Assembly: GCA_025642065.1 (NCBI GenBank)
Contig: JAODUP010000564.1
Span: 77,501-141,500 of the forward strand
Source of the DNA: Paralvinella palmiformis
Taxonomy: Eukaryota; Annelida; Polychaeta; Terebellida; Alvinellidae
Direction: 5' to 3'
Length of the DNA: 64,000 nucleotides
Made by a program: the position numbers and the translations under genes. Each line of letters opens with the position of its first letter. Within the stretch, counting starts at the first letter, position 1. This document shows positions 25,501-41,200 of the stretch, in pieces. The notes under the pieces are model-generated. The model had not been told where the DNA came from. It was given only the letters and a program-made list of their open reading frames with translations, and searched no databases.

Positions 25501-28500
25501 CATCCGGTACTAGGTAAACATCCGAACGAGACGGCAACAAAAATGGCGTCTTCATCGGTTTGAATGTGTCTCAATTCAAATGATTTTTGTGAGCACTCCT
25601 CGCCATTTAAAAATGGTGTTAATGTACCGGAAAATGACATGACAGCAAAAATTATTTTTTCGACATTTGACCCATGGGCTCCCTTATACTGGATTGCGTT
25701 ATAGTGGAACCAGACTGTATACAGTGTTTCTAAGAATCCATGCATCAAATTCACTACACACACATGTATATAAAAAGTTTCTAAGCCATTTCCATTCAGA
25801 TTCATCTCATTTAGATTTATATGCAAATCAGAGTTGACGGGGAAACCACTTTCAGAAATGAGATAAAGGGTGTAGAACAAACATTTTATCAAAAAATATT
25901 AAATGTCACTGATGTGTCACACAAAGTTTTATAACAAAGAAAGCACCGAATAAAAGAAAAATATAAAAGGCTCATTTGTATAAGCACAGGCTATATGATA
26001 GAACATCTACTTCAGCGTTTTGGCATAAAATGTTATGTTTGAAATGAACAATTGTAATAAGGCTCTGTATATTATATATAATTGAAAATACCAACTGATC
26101 AAGGGAAATCAAATGAATCTGTACACGACCCTTACAGTTAAATTATAGTAATGAATAAAGGAAGGATGATCCATTACAGATAGGACATACCTTGGTGGTA
26201 TTAATTAGTTTTTCCAATGTAGCCAACTCAACTTCAGTAAATGGCTGATCTTCTCCTGTAAGGTTCTTCATACCATCCCGAAAATATTCCGTATAATTTA
26301 CAACACCATTTAACGCCTCTATGGCTTTAGGCCGCTCCTCTGCTTCATACACACGCTGATATAGATCAGCGGTTAATTTTTTCAGCTCACTTAATTTAAT
26401 GTCATATACCTGAAATATGAAACAGAGGCTCTGTAGTTTACTGAGCAACCAAACAAAATTGAATAAATTACATAAAACAAAGTCTGATAACCAGAAAATA
26501 ATGTATTCGTTTCGCTTTCAACAACTTAAAATATTCCTTTTATCTTATTTATAACTGTAGTTATTACTAAAACTCATACTTCCATACCTTCCTCTCTGCA
26601 TCTTCTTCCTGTTCATATAACCAATCAGAGACTTCTGAAAATTTGGTGCGTATTTTCTCACGTTCCTCATCAGTAGAACACTTTTCATATATTTCCTGAT
26701 AGAGTTTATCTTGAGTGTCAAAAATAAAAGATTCCAATTCATTCTTCACCTTTGCCAACTTGATCTTCTCCATATCCTTCTTGCGCAAATCAGATATCCT
26801 GCAAGTTGGAAAAGAGAAAATTTAAAGTTTGACCTTCATCCAGGCCAACACTGTAAGACATGTTTTTAATCTTACCAGCTTATTGACAAAGTTTTCTCTT
26901 CCAAATTCTACATTTATTTAGTCTTCCTTTACTTTACAGTCACTCAGATTTATAACTACCTTTCAAGCCATTATTATTATTAATCTATTTAGTGAAGAAA
27001 ACATACTTTTTCTTTGAAGCATTAATTTTTTCTAGACTAGGATCACTTAGATCAATCATCAATACATGACTCTGGATTTCTTCTTTAATTGCTACGGGTT
27101 TTGTCTTCTTTTCAGTTTTGTTTTCTTCTTTCTTGTCTCCCTTTTCATCTTCCTTGTCTTTCTTATCGTCTTGTGTTGTTTTGTCATCACCGTCCTCTTT
27201 CTTAGAACCATCATCCTTTTTTCCATCACCCTGTTCTTCATCTTTCTTTGGTTCAGTGTCAGTTTCCTGGCAAGAATGTTACAGATTTATGTTAACAAAA
27301 TTAAGAAATTTGCATCACAAGTTATCAATGAGTAATAGGTTATTTTGTGTCTTCAGTGTTCATGTTAAAAAAACACCCACTTTAACACTAATGTAAAAAA
27401 GGTAAACAAAGTGAGACAACACACACGCACACACACTTTTGCTACTGTTAAAAAGGATTTGACAATCTGTAACTGTACTTACAATGAGTAACAATTCTAA
27501 CCACTATATTTAGCATAACAATTTGCAACGAAAATTATATTTTATGGTGTAATATAAATTACTGACCGCAGTCTGGTGTCATGCCTGTTATAGCATTTTA
27601 AGTGAATTATTAAAATAACAGAAATGCTATTAGTGCATCAACATCATACTTTGTTCGCATAAAATATTTCTAGTAGATAATGTGCAGTAACATTCTCTGG
27701 TGAATGCAAATCTATAAAAGTTACTGCCATAAGGTGTCTTAAAGCAAACAGGCTGGTCAAGATGATGTTGATTGATGTTTTACAGCCACTTTTGTGCACA
27801 TGGTAGGCTAAATGGGCCGAGTGACCTCCAAAGATAATGAAGCCAAGTTAAAGATGAAACACCCTTCAGATATGTCCACACCGAGATTCGAACTCAGGTG
27901 ATAGTGATCTGTGGTCTAACGTGCTGCCAACTAGACCAAAGAGACGCTCTAAACAGGCTGGTCAAAGAACACAAAATATTTTAAAGTGATACAGTACAGG
28001 TTTGCTATAACACAGTCTAATATATAACTATAGTATTTTTGGTTACAACATTTGGTGGATCACAAATCTGTGAGCAATGATTAAGAACATTCCATGAAAT
28101 CATTGGGAACAAGTTACCCTACAACTACAGGATGACTCAATCATGACCACCGTCGTGTGTATTTCCCAGTCTGTTTTTACATGCCATATATACTCATGTA
28201 TAAAACTAACTATATTTATGAGCACTTAAAAGGGAATTGCACTGAACCTGTATATAAAATGAGTGGCAAGCCATCTCCTTTCTTCTCTCTTCCCATTCAT
28301 ATTGATTTATAAACAACATTGTGTAAAATTGTTCAAATTGACTGAAACAAAATTAATATGATATATTTGTACCTGTGGCAACATGTACTTGACACAGCAA
28401 AAGGGTTAAATAATGTCCATTTAGAAACTAAAATGAACTGACCGTAAAGCACCATTCAATATAGAAGACATGACAACTCGTATTGAGAAATCGCTTCATC

Positions 28501-29182
28501 AGCTAGCTAATTGGCTTAGGAAATTAAGACTGTTCATGTCTTGCAGATTTATTTTACCACCTAAACTTTATTCAGCCAAACCATATGATCAGTTAATGTT
28601 CCACTTTAATATGCACTGCGAAATTTTCACAGCAAATTTGTTTATCTAAGAAATATAATGCATGTTACAACAGCCATTGGTGTTCATTTCTTCAATTACC
28701 ATGAGGGCTCTAGATTAGCATATGGCCAACATACTGGGGTAAGTCGAATCACCATGTGGGCAACCTATATTTTAACATTACATGTCTGGTTGGTCAGGTC
28801 AAAACAAATGTGGGCAACCGAAAATCAATGAGCGATTAACGAACATCGGTATTTTTTAATCACCTCCGAGATGATAGTTTGCATGTTTACTATACTGTAA
28901 CCCACTGACGACCTTAAAGAAGTTTTGCACATTTGGTACTCACAAAACTTGGCCAGATGGCAGGTGATTTTTATTTAACTGTTTGTGTCTTTCTTTGCAC
29001 AATTCTGGGAAGGCAAGTAACTCAAAATGTTAGTACAGAGCCCTGACCATCCACGACAGTATGGTTTGTTCATCAGTAAATTCCATCAAATATTTTTGTC
29101 ATTGGGTGTTACTCATGCATGAAATGAATAGCATTATGTCTACTAAATTTTATGATTACTTCTTCCACACACACACATACAG

Positions 29183-29223
<41 letters not shown>

Positions 29224-32200
29224 ACATTAAAACAGCGAAACTACATTATTAACATAGGTCACCAATAATATGGTTCATCACTGAAGACTCTATTTCTATA
29301 TTATAGCAGAGCCATACTGTAATTAAAGTAATTTGGGGAACAAGCTTATCTGTATATTACTAGAACCATTCACTTCTCTAACACTTAAATAGTGGCTTAA
29401 CCTATTACAAAACAGTAAAATAAACCCAGACAAGATTAGATGCACCTCACACCTGACCTCCACAAAATGTCATATATATTTTAGTATGGAGTAACACCAT
29501 ATAACACTTGTGCCAGTACAAAGGTCATATGGATAATATTAACACCTTTCCACTTCTTATCACATCAACCTGCTCATCTTCACCTTGTTTTCATCAGTTC
29601 TGCTTGAATCTGATTTTGACTTGACAGCTTCGTTATCACCAGATGAGCTCTGTTCTTTGTCATTTTGCTCTGTGGATTTTTCCCTATCAGTATTCTCATC
29701 AGCACCATCCATCTTTTTCTGTTTTTTGCTGTCAGTGTCTGTCTTTTGTGCTTCGTCTTGTTGATCAGGATTTGTCTGACAGTGTGAAGTACAGGTATAG
29801 CAAAGCCCAAATAAATCAACGAATCAAAATGAACAAGAAAAAGTGGGTTGGAAAATCACGTTCTAGAGATAAGACTTTTAACAGACTTCACAACACTCAG
29901 ACCGCCATGAGACGAGAAGAACATAATCGCAAAATATTAAATGATAGGCAAAACTGAAATAAATTAAATACTTCTTATAGAAAGCTGAAGTAAAAAAATA
30001 ACTAAAAAAAGTTATAAGATCTATGGCGATAAATCAAATACCAACCAATTTTACAGCAACAGCAGAAATGAGTTAAAAATTGGATGTACTCAAAACAGTT
30101 AACAATATGTAGTAATGGTTACCTTCCTGGATAAAAGATGGTATATTTTATTTGCTAAGTTGATGGCTAGTATCTAGACAAGCAGCTCTTGTTAACTGAC
30201 TAAATACAAATGACTATATAGGACAGGTCAGCACTGATGTGGACCTACTATTCACTATGGACAGGAGGGGAGAAGGGTCAAACAATGCAAAGGTCAGTGA
30301 AAACACTAGTATAGCCATAAGGATTAGTTATTTAAGTTAATAACGTTCTCAAATGTTAGTCCATAAGCATTCTTTCCTTTAAAAACAGTTAGCACATGAT
30401 TTGGCAGGACTATAGCATAAGATGGCGAGAATTAAGTTTTTATCAAAACACTGTATTCTTGTATAAAGAGTAACCAGTGGCACTGATGATAGCCGTGTAT
30501 GATAAATCTCAAATTTTGTAAATGGCAACAGCTACAACATTAATGTGCTTTGCCAGAACCACAGCAAAACAATAACAGTCCAACACAACAATGACATTAG
30601 ACAGACGTAACAGGATATACTATGTTACTTAAATGTACAGAAAATAAACAGACTTTGATTCAGAAACTCTCTAAACAAACCTCATTTTTAGTGTCTTCAA
30701 CTGATCCTTGTTTTTCTTCCTGATCTTTTGTACTTCCACCTCCTCCAAAAAAACTGGAAATTGTGTTTCCTATTTCTGGAAACAGCAACAATAAACATAA
30801 CAGGGAATAAAACAAAATGAAAACCTGATATGAATAAACAAAAATGATATGACTTGTTATGTAACTAATCATAAACCTTATTGTATTTCTACAGACATAT
30901 TATTTGAGGTATCACTGTACAGTGCCTTTGATTAGCTCCTGCTAGTAAGGGTGCTTTATTAAGTATACATTATTATACATTATTATTATAAATAAAATAA
31001 AATGCCCTGTTATGTGACAAATCACAAAATAATAACATATCTAGTTATGAGATCAATACTGTTATGTTTTCAGTCAAATATTTAAATATCAATACTTACT
31101 TGATAAAGTTGATTCTTCTTTCTTCACCTCCTCCTCAACCAATTTCTCAAATAATGTCTCGACCTGAAATCATTAAATTAACAGTGTAAATTTTTGTGTA
31201 TCAAGTATTGTCAACAAGGACATGGACATTAACATAATTAACCATAAACAGATACGCACATATATGAATAATTATTATAAACAACTGAAGATCACACTGT
31301 TGAACCAAAATTCATACAATACATCATCGTAGACAAGATAGAATTAGACTACCATTTTATTATTAAAGGGTACCATTAGACTACCATTTTATTATTAAGG
31401 GGTACCACTATCTCCAGTGGTTAGCATATTAGTTATGTCAAAATTTTCACACAAATTGCTATAACAAGGATCTTTTTCAGAGATATTTTATGAATGACTT
31501 CACAAAAACAAACTGAACATGGCCATGTTGCCTTCTTCCTTGTCCAGATCTGCCTCTCAGCAGACGTCAACAAGTTGATTACCAGAGCTGTGCAAACTCC
31601 ACTCCCATACCTACCTGTTCGTGAACTGTTCTGGTGCTGGGCCACACACACGTTTCTTGATCATGACATCAAAAAATGCCTTTTCCAGTGATGGACGGTG
31701 AGCTACATATTGATCTATGATATTTTTATTTGTAAATCATTCAATACTGTCCATTTTTTCAGTCAGTGTTCATATTTTTTACAACAGTTTCATTCGTCAT
31801 CAGTTTTCTGTTTGACATATTGAACCGCACAGTCGACATTTTTGCTCATCCAGTGGGGAAGGTATGAACAGTTTCACCATCGGTATCTGAACTGCTACAT
31901 TAACTGATATTTGGATAGTCTGCTTTCTCAGGTTCACAAGGATACTCTTCAATCCCCACATACATATTATTTGATGCCATTATATCCATTAATAAATAAA
32001 TGTATACACTGCGGTTAACAGGTTATGCTTGGATAGTATGTGAGCAGACATCTTACAGAATCACCGGAATCTACATGCTGATCTCACATCCTGGTGGACA
32101 TTCAAGGAGCCCAGAACAGCAACCATTAATAAATCTAATAAACAATTTGCATCTACTATCTTAAAAACTTCAGTCTTAAATTCTTGCTATGCTTTAAGAT

Positions 32201-35200
32201 TGTAGTTTTCTTCTATAACTTGACCACCTCCCAACTCTGTACTTTGACCTCCGTTTAATGCCCAGGTTTGTCATCCTGTATGTCGAGTGGGGGCCAATAT
32301 GTAGCCTTGTTTATGTTCACTAACGAATGCGTTAATTTAATTGGCTACTTGCGTCGTTTTTATCAATTGGGACATTTGATAAGCTATGAATATTTTTCTT
32401 GTGCATTGTTTTGTGTGGCCATAAACAAACCAAGTCTGACCAACACAAAGAAAGAGCTATCATTAGCTGATAAAATAAAACAATTGTTGTACACTGCTGA
32501 GGAAAACCTCCAAGCTAAAGCAGTTCTGGTTAAAAAAAGTTAAATCCATATATATATATTTTGTCATCTTTTTTATTAATGTGTATGTATTTTAAATATG
32601 TACTTTTTTCAATCATAGCTGTACTATTATACACGTATGTGCAATTATATGTGTATATTTATATACAAGAGCATACTTTTGTCAAGGAAACAATTTCTAT
32701 AAAGTGACCACCTCCCTAAACTGACCACATTTAAGCTGCTAAACTGGATGTTCTGATCATGATTTATGACTTCCCTTGCCACTATCTATTTCATCTTCTG
32801 TTAACCCAGAGATGCAAAACCATAATCAGTATTCATAATTGATTGTAATTGATTACAAGATCAATTGATCACAATTGTCACTTCCACATGCAGTGTAATC
32901 AACTACATCGTCCGTGTAATCATAATCGATGATTACTTTCATGATTACACAAGACAAGCGATCATTTCAGAACTACACAATTCTTTATAAACATTGCAGA
33001 TATGAATAATTCCAGCCATTTCATGAATATTCAGATGATGGTGTTTTAAGGCCACTTTTATGCACATGATAGGCTAAATGGGCCGATCATGAATATTCAA
33101 TTCTGTTCTTTTCGGCTCAGCAATTTTTGTAGAGCAGAATTGTATACTGACCTTATCAATGTGTGTGTGACTTAATTAATTTAGATCCGTATGTGTGTAA
33201 TGTCACTACTCTTTGTGTGTGACTTAATTAATTTAGATTCATGTGTGTAATGTCACTGCTCTTTGTGTGTGACTTAATTAATTTAGATCCGTATGTGTGT
33301 AATGTCACTACTCTTTGTGTGTGATTTAATTAATTTAGATCCGTATGTATGTAATGTCACTACTCTTTGTGTGTGACTTAATTAATTTAGATTCATATGT
33401 GTGTAATGTCACTACTCTTTGCGTGTGACTTAATTAATTTAGATCCGTATGTGTGACAACAATGAGAATGTGTGTAGTCTGTTTTAAAATTAATCAGCCA
33501 CATGACAACAACAAATTCAAACATTTCTACCCACAAAAACACCTCATTTATGTAAAACTAAATCGGTAAAAGGGAGAATAAACGTGTTTTTTTAGTTATC
33601 TGAAAAACCTATTGGCCATCAAAGAATTGCTTTAATGTGCTAAACATCCTATTTGTTACACAGATTTAAGTGGCTTTGGTCATGCCACATTTGCTGTGTC
33701 ATGTAACCAGCTCCATGGGTTCATATCCCGATAACTACAACCAGACAAATGATTTGTCTAATTAATGGGATATAATTTAACACACTGTAATCTCACACAC
33801 ACACACAGAAAAATCTAGGATGATTCATTACCTTATCTACAACAAACAGTCCACTATCATCGATCCTGAAGTGAGCTTTAGTTCCTTTTGGTTCCCCATC
33901 TTTGGAATGTTTAACAAAAGCATCCTCTATACCAACCAGTGCCACCTCCTGTAGAGTAAGCTTACCAAAGCCCCTTTTGATCAACAGACAGACAAACAAA
34001 CAAACAATATACATTGTATTACTTTCACAGACCATGGTATAATACAATGTTATAACAATTCTGGGATATTTGTTCAATATAATTAATATGTACTTCAAAT
34101 GGTAATAGGCTTTTCATATTACAGATAACTCACACAATTCACATAACATACTGTGTGCACAAACAGTATAAAATATATATGCACATTAATTAGTATTATT
34201 CACTGGACTGGAGCAACAAGAAAACATTCTGGAAATACTTGCACCATAATTCATAAACTAAATTAAATTATCATCTGAATGGTTACTTTTGATGATAAGG
34301 CCATTGTTTTTTTAATACTTGTTTTACAGAAAATTGCCTCCAGAAAATTAGGGTTGATTGGGAAAATAAAATTCTATGAAAATGTAGGGTCTGTCAGTCA
34401 AAAAAAAAAACCACAACAATGTTTTGTATAACATACATCCTTCGGTAATTGAGATTTGACAATCTCTCCAATAGCTTTGCTTTTTTTGGCCTTTATTATT
34501 TTCTTTTTGTTGTTAATCGTCAGTGAAAAGTAAACAATAGACATGTCACTGTCAGCACCGGCATGAGTCGCCATCTTTCCAACGGATTCTTACATGGTTG
34601 TTGATTGGACAATTTGAACAAGACGAGCCCTGCACTGTGGTCGAACTTCCACTCCTGCCACTTTGCATATATAAATAACCTTTACGACATTGAATTGGGT
34701 CACAAATCACATGGTCAATGCCTTATTAGGAACATTAAACATCGAGGGACCTGTAGAAAAGTACTGTAGGTCCCGGTCATTAAGCCAAGACTTTGTCAAT
34801 ATTTTGACCCTTATTTTGGAGGGTTGGCTTAATGGCCAGTGCTATTTCAGTGTCAAGAAATCAAGTCATGAGGAGAATACATTTCAGTGTGTTAGCAGCT
34901 ATATAGACTACTTTCTATACCTAGTCTAGATGCAAATGGACATCAATCATCATTTTGATTTAAACTCATGCAGTCATGGAGTGAAAATAGAAGTGAAACA
35001 AGTTGCTGATAATTATACATGGCTTTATAATGAAAATCAATATTTATATGTAGAATTATCAGATTTTTGTAATTATGGATAAATGCTGTTGGACTCAGTA
35101 GCGCATTTCATGACTTTCAATTCGAAGGCAGGGTTGGTAACAAGACAACTTGTACCCAAGAGGGTTGTATCTCATTCGTTCATTAGCTATTAGATCTGGG

Positions 35201-38200
35201 GTGCCCCCACATACATATTTTGTCTGGGCATATTTCAACTAATAACGAGATAATTACTGATTAATTAATTTATTTTCAATAGAGAGTTAGTTACTAACTG
35301 ACTGCATACACCGGTAATTTACATTGTCTCGATTATTGCCGCGTTAGTGACCAAAACGTACCATCAAAGCCAAAGGCTCAGTAGTAATTGACAATATGTC
35401 TAATTATTTCGAAGTCATTGACTTCATATGTGGTTCATTGAATGTTTAATCACAGCGTTAATTTAAGTTTGAGGTCCTACCTATGCGCTAACAGTTTGTG
35501 TAAACGATCGTTATAATTTGCCTTGATCTATTGACAGTAGATTATGAAAACAAAACTATTTTCTGCATTCAAAACATTACCCAGAAATACTGTAGGGAAA
35601 AGTTTAGATTTTTAGGTTGGCTTAATGGACGGTATCATAAATCATGATATTTTAGGCCTAAAAACGACCTCGGCTTAATGGCCGGGATCTACGGTACTTC
35701 TTGCTGATTGCTGTATCGCATATACTAAGATCAAACAATTGCAGTGTAAGTTTGCTTTCATTAAAATTATGTATTTTAAATGTCGAAATAAACAATCTGA
35801 AGAAAAAAACAAGGTTAGCTGCAGGCAGGAAAATAATAATAAAAAGAATAAAAGTCAATTTTATTTCCCAGCAGCGAGTTTCAGCTGTGGTCACCGGATT
35901 TGTAAAACAAGAATTAAAAAAACAATGGCCTAACAAAATATAATAACAGGGAAAGGTCAACAATACTTAGGCAGGTCATTTAAGCGAGACATTCAGCTTT
36001 CAATAAATTGACTCACTTTAAGAATTCTTCATTGAGAAAGCTGAGATCACCATAATTAACAGCAAAGCTGAAGTCTTTGTTCTGCTTACTAAATGTCATC
36101 ACCTTCTTTTGAGGAAAGGGATTCATTCGTCCAAAGAGGAGTCGTTTCACCAACTTACTACTATCACCGTTATCATCACCTGAACGAGCACGTTCAAACT
36201 CTACCTGTAATAATAGTCAAATCTTATATTTCTCTATTTCTTTAAACTTTACAAGAACATATTTTACATTCTTTATTCTCTGTCAATGACACCTGCTTAT
36301 TATAACTATGGCTGTTTTATGCTCATTTCATATTGTGCACTAATTTTAAAAAATCTGATCTGCACCTAGTTATAAATGTACTTTGGTTATGCAACACAAA
36401 ATATAGTTCAATCAATAAATTGCTAACATAACTGAAAATGATAAATTGAAGTCTTAATTTCAGAAAAACATTAAAAATAAACAAAAAAAGGCAGGCACTG
36501 ATAGAATTATTACATGATCAGACAAGACTTCTAGCATCACAAGTAAAAAAAGAATTACCTGGATTGGAAAGAGGTTTGCATCTTTGATAGCAAATTTCTT
36601 CACCTTGTAACCCTTTGAAAGATGTGCAGCTTGATAAGAAGCGCCGAGTGCAGCAGCCTCATCAGTGTTTATACTTTTACCTAGTTCTTTTCTAGTCAAC
36701 ACAAAAAATTAAATAAGTGTTTTAGTGTCACAGTTTTCCTATAAATATTTATAAATCCAAAAACAACAGAATTAAATACAATACGTAATAACTACAATAC
36801 CACCCTTATATAGTTTACAAATGCATCACAATAAAAAAATTAAGTTGTCCAATTAATTATTATGTAAACAAGATTATAGTACAAAAACTACAACACTTCA
36901 TATGTCTGATATATAACTGATTTTCTTTGATTCTTATATGTGCCTATATCTATTATAGTATTTGTACTGACCTGTTAACAGCATCCCGAATCATCTCCTG
37001 AACTTTTGGTACTCTTGTTCCGCCACCCATAAGAATAACATCGCTCACTTCATCCTGCCACAAAAATTATCATATAAACAGCTACTAACAAGACACAGCT
37101 TCCATAATAGGATGTTTAAATGTGATAAACTGTTAAGATTGACAAGGAATACTTTTGCACACTTCTTTCAACGGGACAATACAACCACATCTTATATCTG
37201 CCACTCACCAAAGTTACTTCACTGGATTTCAGAGCATCAGCTATGACATTGTTTACTCTCTGAAAAAGATCTGAACAAATCTCTTCAAACTGTTCTCGGG
37301 TCACCTTCACACGAAAGTCTTTATCATCCAAGAGGCCTTCGATCTGTCAGAAACAAAGTCACTTGTACAGAGCGTAGTCAGTCGCAGTAATCATTTGATA
37401 CCATCAAAACACAATTTGTTATCTATTTTCAAAGAGCACAATTTTACTACATACCTGAGCAAAATGTTCCGTATTAGCACTGAGCACATTTTTCAAGCGG
37501 CCGGCTTCTTTGTGTAGTTTCTGCAGTGCACGTGGACTATCGTAAACGCTGTTTGGAGTCTTCTTCATCTTGGTGAATTCTTTTGCGAGGTGGTTGGCTA
37601 GACGAGACTGGAATATCTTACCTCCCAATGTCCTGTCAAACCTAAAAAGTTTACACGCAAAAATTGCAGCTTCATCTTCACAGGTCTCTATTCCTCATCA
37701 TCGATTTACCACACAAGCACACAGGCCTGTGACTTTACCACACAGGCCTGGGACACATATTTTGTATCTAAATGCCGTCATCAATGTAACTATATCTACA
37801 ACTAGATACATTTTTCAAATGAATAAATGTAACCATAAATTATCTAGATGTATTGCAAATTATCTATATATGCTGCAGATACTTTTAAGACATATGATTA
37901 TTTTAATAATATTATTGTCAAGATTTGATATTATTAATATTAATAAGTAATGCATCATCATCATGACAATAAAATGGATTATGATTGAAAATAAATAAAA
38001 CCCATTTATGTTAGTGTTTTCTTATTAGTTATTAACTAGTAACCTTTAAATTTTGTTGATCTGGCCAGTATTTCTTGTAACTGTAAATACATGTAGACAC
38101 ATTTGGCATATAACTATAACTTACCTAGATATGTAACTATTTCAATTTAAATTTGAGTGTAACTGTAGCTTATTTAGATATGTTTGCAATGTATCTGCTT

Positions 38201-41200
38201 GGGGTTCGACTGGCAGTACAGTAATTCAGAATAAAACGAAAAAATCCTTCAATACTTAACTCCTATTATAAGGTATCTATGATGAACTAAACGTCTCTCT
38301 CTTTTTCACGAAACAAATTTTAGAAAACCATTATTTACTACAATGATAGCATACCCTACACCTTTGATTGTCAGCTGAGGGAAGGTTTCTTCTATACCAG
38401 TCACAGCGTTTTTAGCCTTAACAAGTTGATATGCTAGAATATAAAAAAAAGTTAGTTGATGAAAAAACAACAAGAATAAAACCAACATAAATAATGATAA
38501 AAAAATAAACAAACAAACAAACTGAAAGCAGTTAAACACATTTATAAGGAAATATGTAAATCAGTTTTGATTAACGTAGGTCCTGGCCATTAAGCAAAGA
38601 TCGTTTTTAGGCCTAAAATATCACCATTTATGGTAGTACAGTTGATTAAGCCAACCTAAAAATCTGGACTTTTCCCTGCAGTATTTCCAGGTGACATTTT
38701 GAATGCAGGAAATAGTTTTGTTTTCATAATTCGTTACTCGTACCAATGTGTTTTGTATACTGTCAATAGATCATGGCAAATTATAACGATCATTTATACA
38801 AACTGTTAGCACATACATAGGACCCCAAACTGAAATTAATGGCGTGATTAAACATTCAATGAACCACATATGAATTTAATGACTTAGAAATAATTAGACA
38901 TATTGTCAATTACCATCGAATCTTTTTAAGGGCACGTTTTGGTCACTAACGTGGCAATAACTGAGACAATGTAAATTACTGGTATATGCGGTCAGTTATT
39001 AACTAACTCTCTTTTGAAAATAAATAAATTAATCAGTAATTATCCTGTTATTAGTATAAATATCCTGAGACAAAATATATATATGGAGGCACCCTAATGA
39101 CTATGCCACTAAATGAGTGAGATACTATGCTCTTGGGTACGGAATGTCTTGGGTACGAGTTGTCTTGTTACAGACACTGCCTTCGAAATTGAAAGTCATG
39201 AAATGCGCTACTGAGTCCAACAACATTTATCCATAATTACAAAAATCAGATAATTCTACATATAAATATTGATTTTCACTGTAAAGATATGTATAATTAT
39301 CAGCAACTTGTTTCATTTCTATTTTCACTGAAATAGCACCGGAAATTAAGCTGACCCCCCTCCGAATAAGGGTCAAAATGTTGACACAAAGTCTCCGCTT
39401 AATGGCCGGAACGACCTATGGTATATAAATTACTTACCAACTAATGTAACTGTAGTTTTAGAAGATCCCATATCGAAGAAAATATAGTTTGCAGCCGTAT
39501 TATTGAACTCTTTCCGTCTAAACACGCCATAATTTAGTGCAACTGAAATAGGCAAAAGTACAATTATGTAGCAAGCAGAAAATAATCAGATATTCTGGCA
39601 AGAATTAACAAATTCTTAAATGGTAAAAGATAATTGATAGAACCATAAAAAATTAAATACGAGCAAAATATATTTGATGCCATATGAATACCATATATCA
39701 CTGAGTACAAGTTCAGATTTTATGCACAGGAAGTGAGTATTATTTTTCAACTTGTCCAGTGCATGGAAGGTGGCCAAACCAATAATAACTTTCTCACCAC
39801 TACTACTTACAGGAACCCTCCCCCACCCCCTTGAATGTTCAACATGTAAATATCAGTATCCAAAATAAACATCGGTGCAATGTTATTAATGCAAGATGGA
39901 CGTTGATGTTGTCTTTATAATAGAGCTAAGATTGGTGAAACTAGCATTTATAAAATGTGGGCAAACTCAGGCTCAAGTATCAATAAGAGTTGGACAAAAA
40001 TCCATAGTTTTTTATTTAGCATAAGATTCTTGACCACATACAATAAACCTCTACTGCTAGCTGTTAACACTGACTCCTGTTATACCTGCTGTGTTGTCAT
40101 TAATTAGCTGTAGTACTTTTAAGCCAGCCAGTTCCCCTGCTCTCATTATGGCCCTCCTCTCAGCCTGGTTAAAGTACACCGGTACTGTAATGACAGCTTC
40201 CGTTATTGGCTGCTCAGCAAAATCTGATGCAATAACTTTGGCAGACTCCAGTATCATGGCAACCAGTTCCTCCGCGGAATATAGCATACCACTGGTGTAT
40301 AAAAAAGATATTGGATCACGTTATAATATAGAGGATCATGTTACCTCAAGTTGTTCTCCGCTTAAATTAAAACACGATACTCACTCCTCAAGCTTGAAGG
40401 CAACTAGCCCTGTATCTGGATCAGCTTCTATGTCATAGAATGGATATCTCTTTTTGTACTCTGATATAATAGGATTGCTGGCCTTCTTACCAAGTAAGTC
40501 AATCAAGTCTTTAAACGCATATCTAGGATATTTTAAAGCCTGCAACAGAAAAAGACTGTCGCTAGAATGGTGTAATGCATGTAACAACACTGTGCCCACC
40601 ACACACCAATAGCATTTTATAATCAGATCAACCAAATTGTTAGGTCAGCTGATGGATGCCAGAGGTGGTGATTTCCCCTATCTGTCACAGCTAGGGGATG
40701 CTGCACGGAAACTAACAAAATTTCAAAAAAGAAGGAAAAGGCCTGAATTCAGGCAGGGCTGGAAAAATCAGTAGTCCGGATGCCCGGAATGTGTGGATTT
40801 TGTCTTCAGGCTAGTGAGTAGTCTAAAACACTAGATCACTACCACCTGAATTCGAATCTTGGCATGTGCATAGCTGAAGGGAGTTTCATCTTTGACTTCA
40901 CTTCATTACTTTTGGAAGTCGCTCGGTCCATATAGCCTACCACGTGCACAAAAGTGGCCGTAAAATTTCAATCACACACAAATTTACAATTTGGTGTTCT
41001 CCATCAATTCCAGCTCAGTTTTGTTCTGACTAGTAAGTTTTTGTATAGCTTTAATAGCTACTAAATTTTTGTTGGGCTAGTAAGAAATTTGGTTGGGCTA
41101 GTGGATTTAAATTTTACTAGCCCAGGGGCTAGTGAGATGTAGAAATATTTTTTTGGCCTTGTCTTATGACAGTCAGGTACTTTTAAATCTTCAACACCAA

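Noticed and set aside
25347..25892. 181-codon open frame on the - strand
   Set aside because: One of the longest frames but no domain, no plausible codon pattern and no splice links. It sits between HYOU1 exon 20 and the Mutator relic; probably chance or the transposon's non-coding end.
27066..27396. Phe/Ser-rich frames on the + strand
   Set aside because: Antisense shadow of the acidic/lysine-rich HYOU1 exon 18.
40091..40438. 115-codon frame on the + strand
   Set aside because: Antisense shadow of HYOU1 exons 5 and 6.
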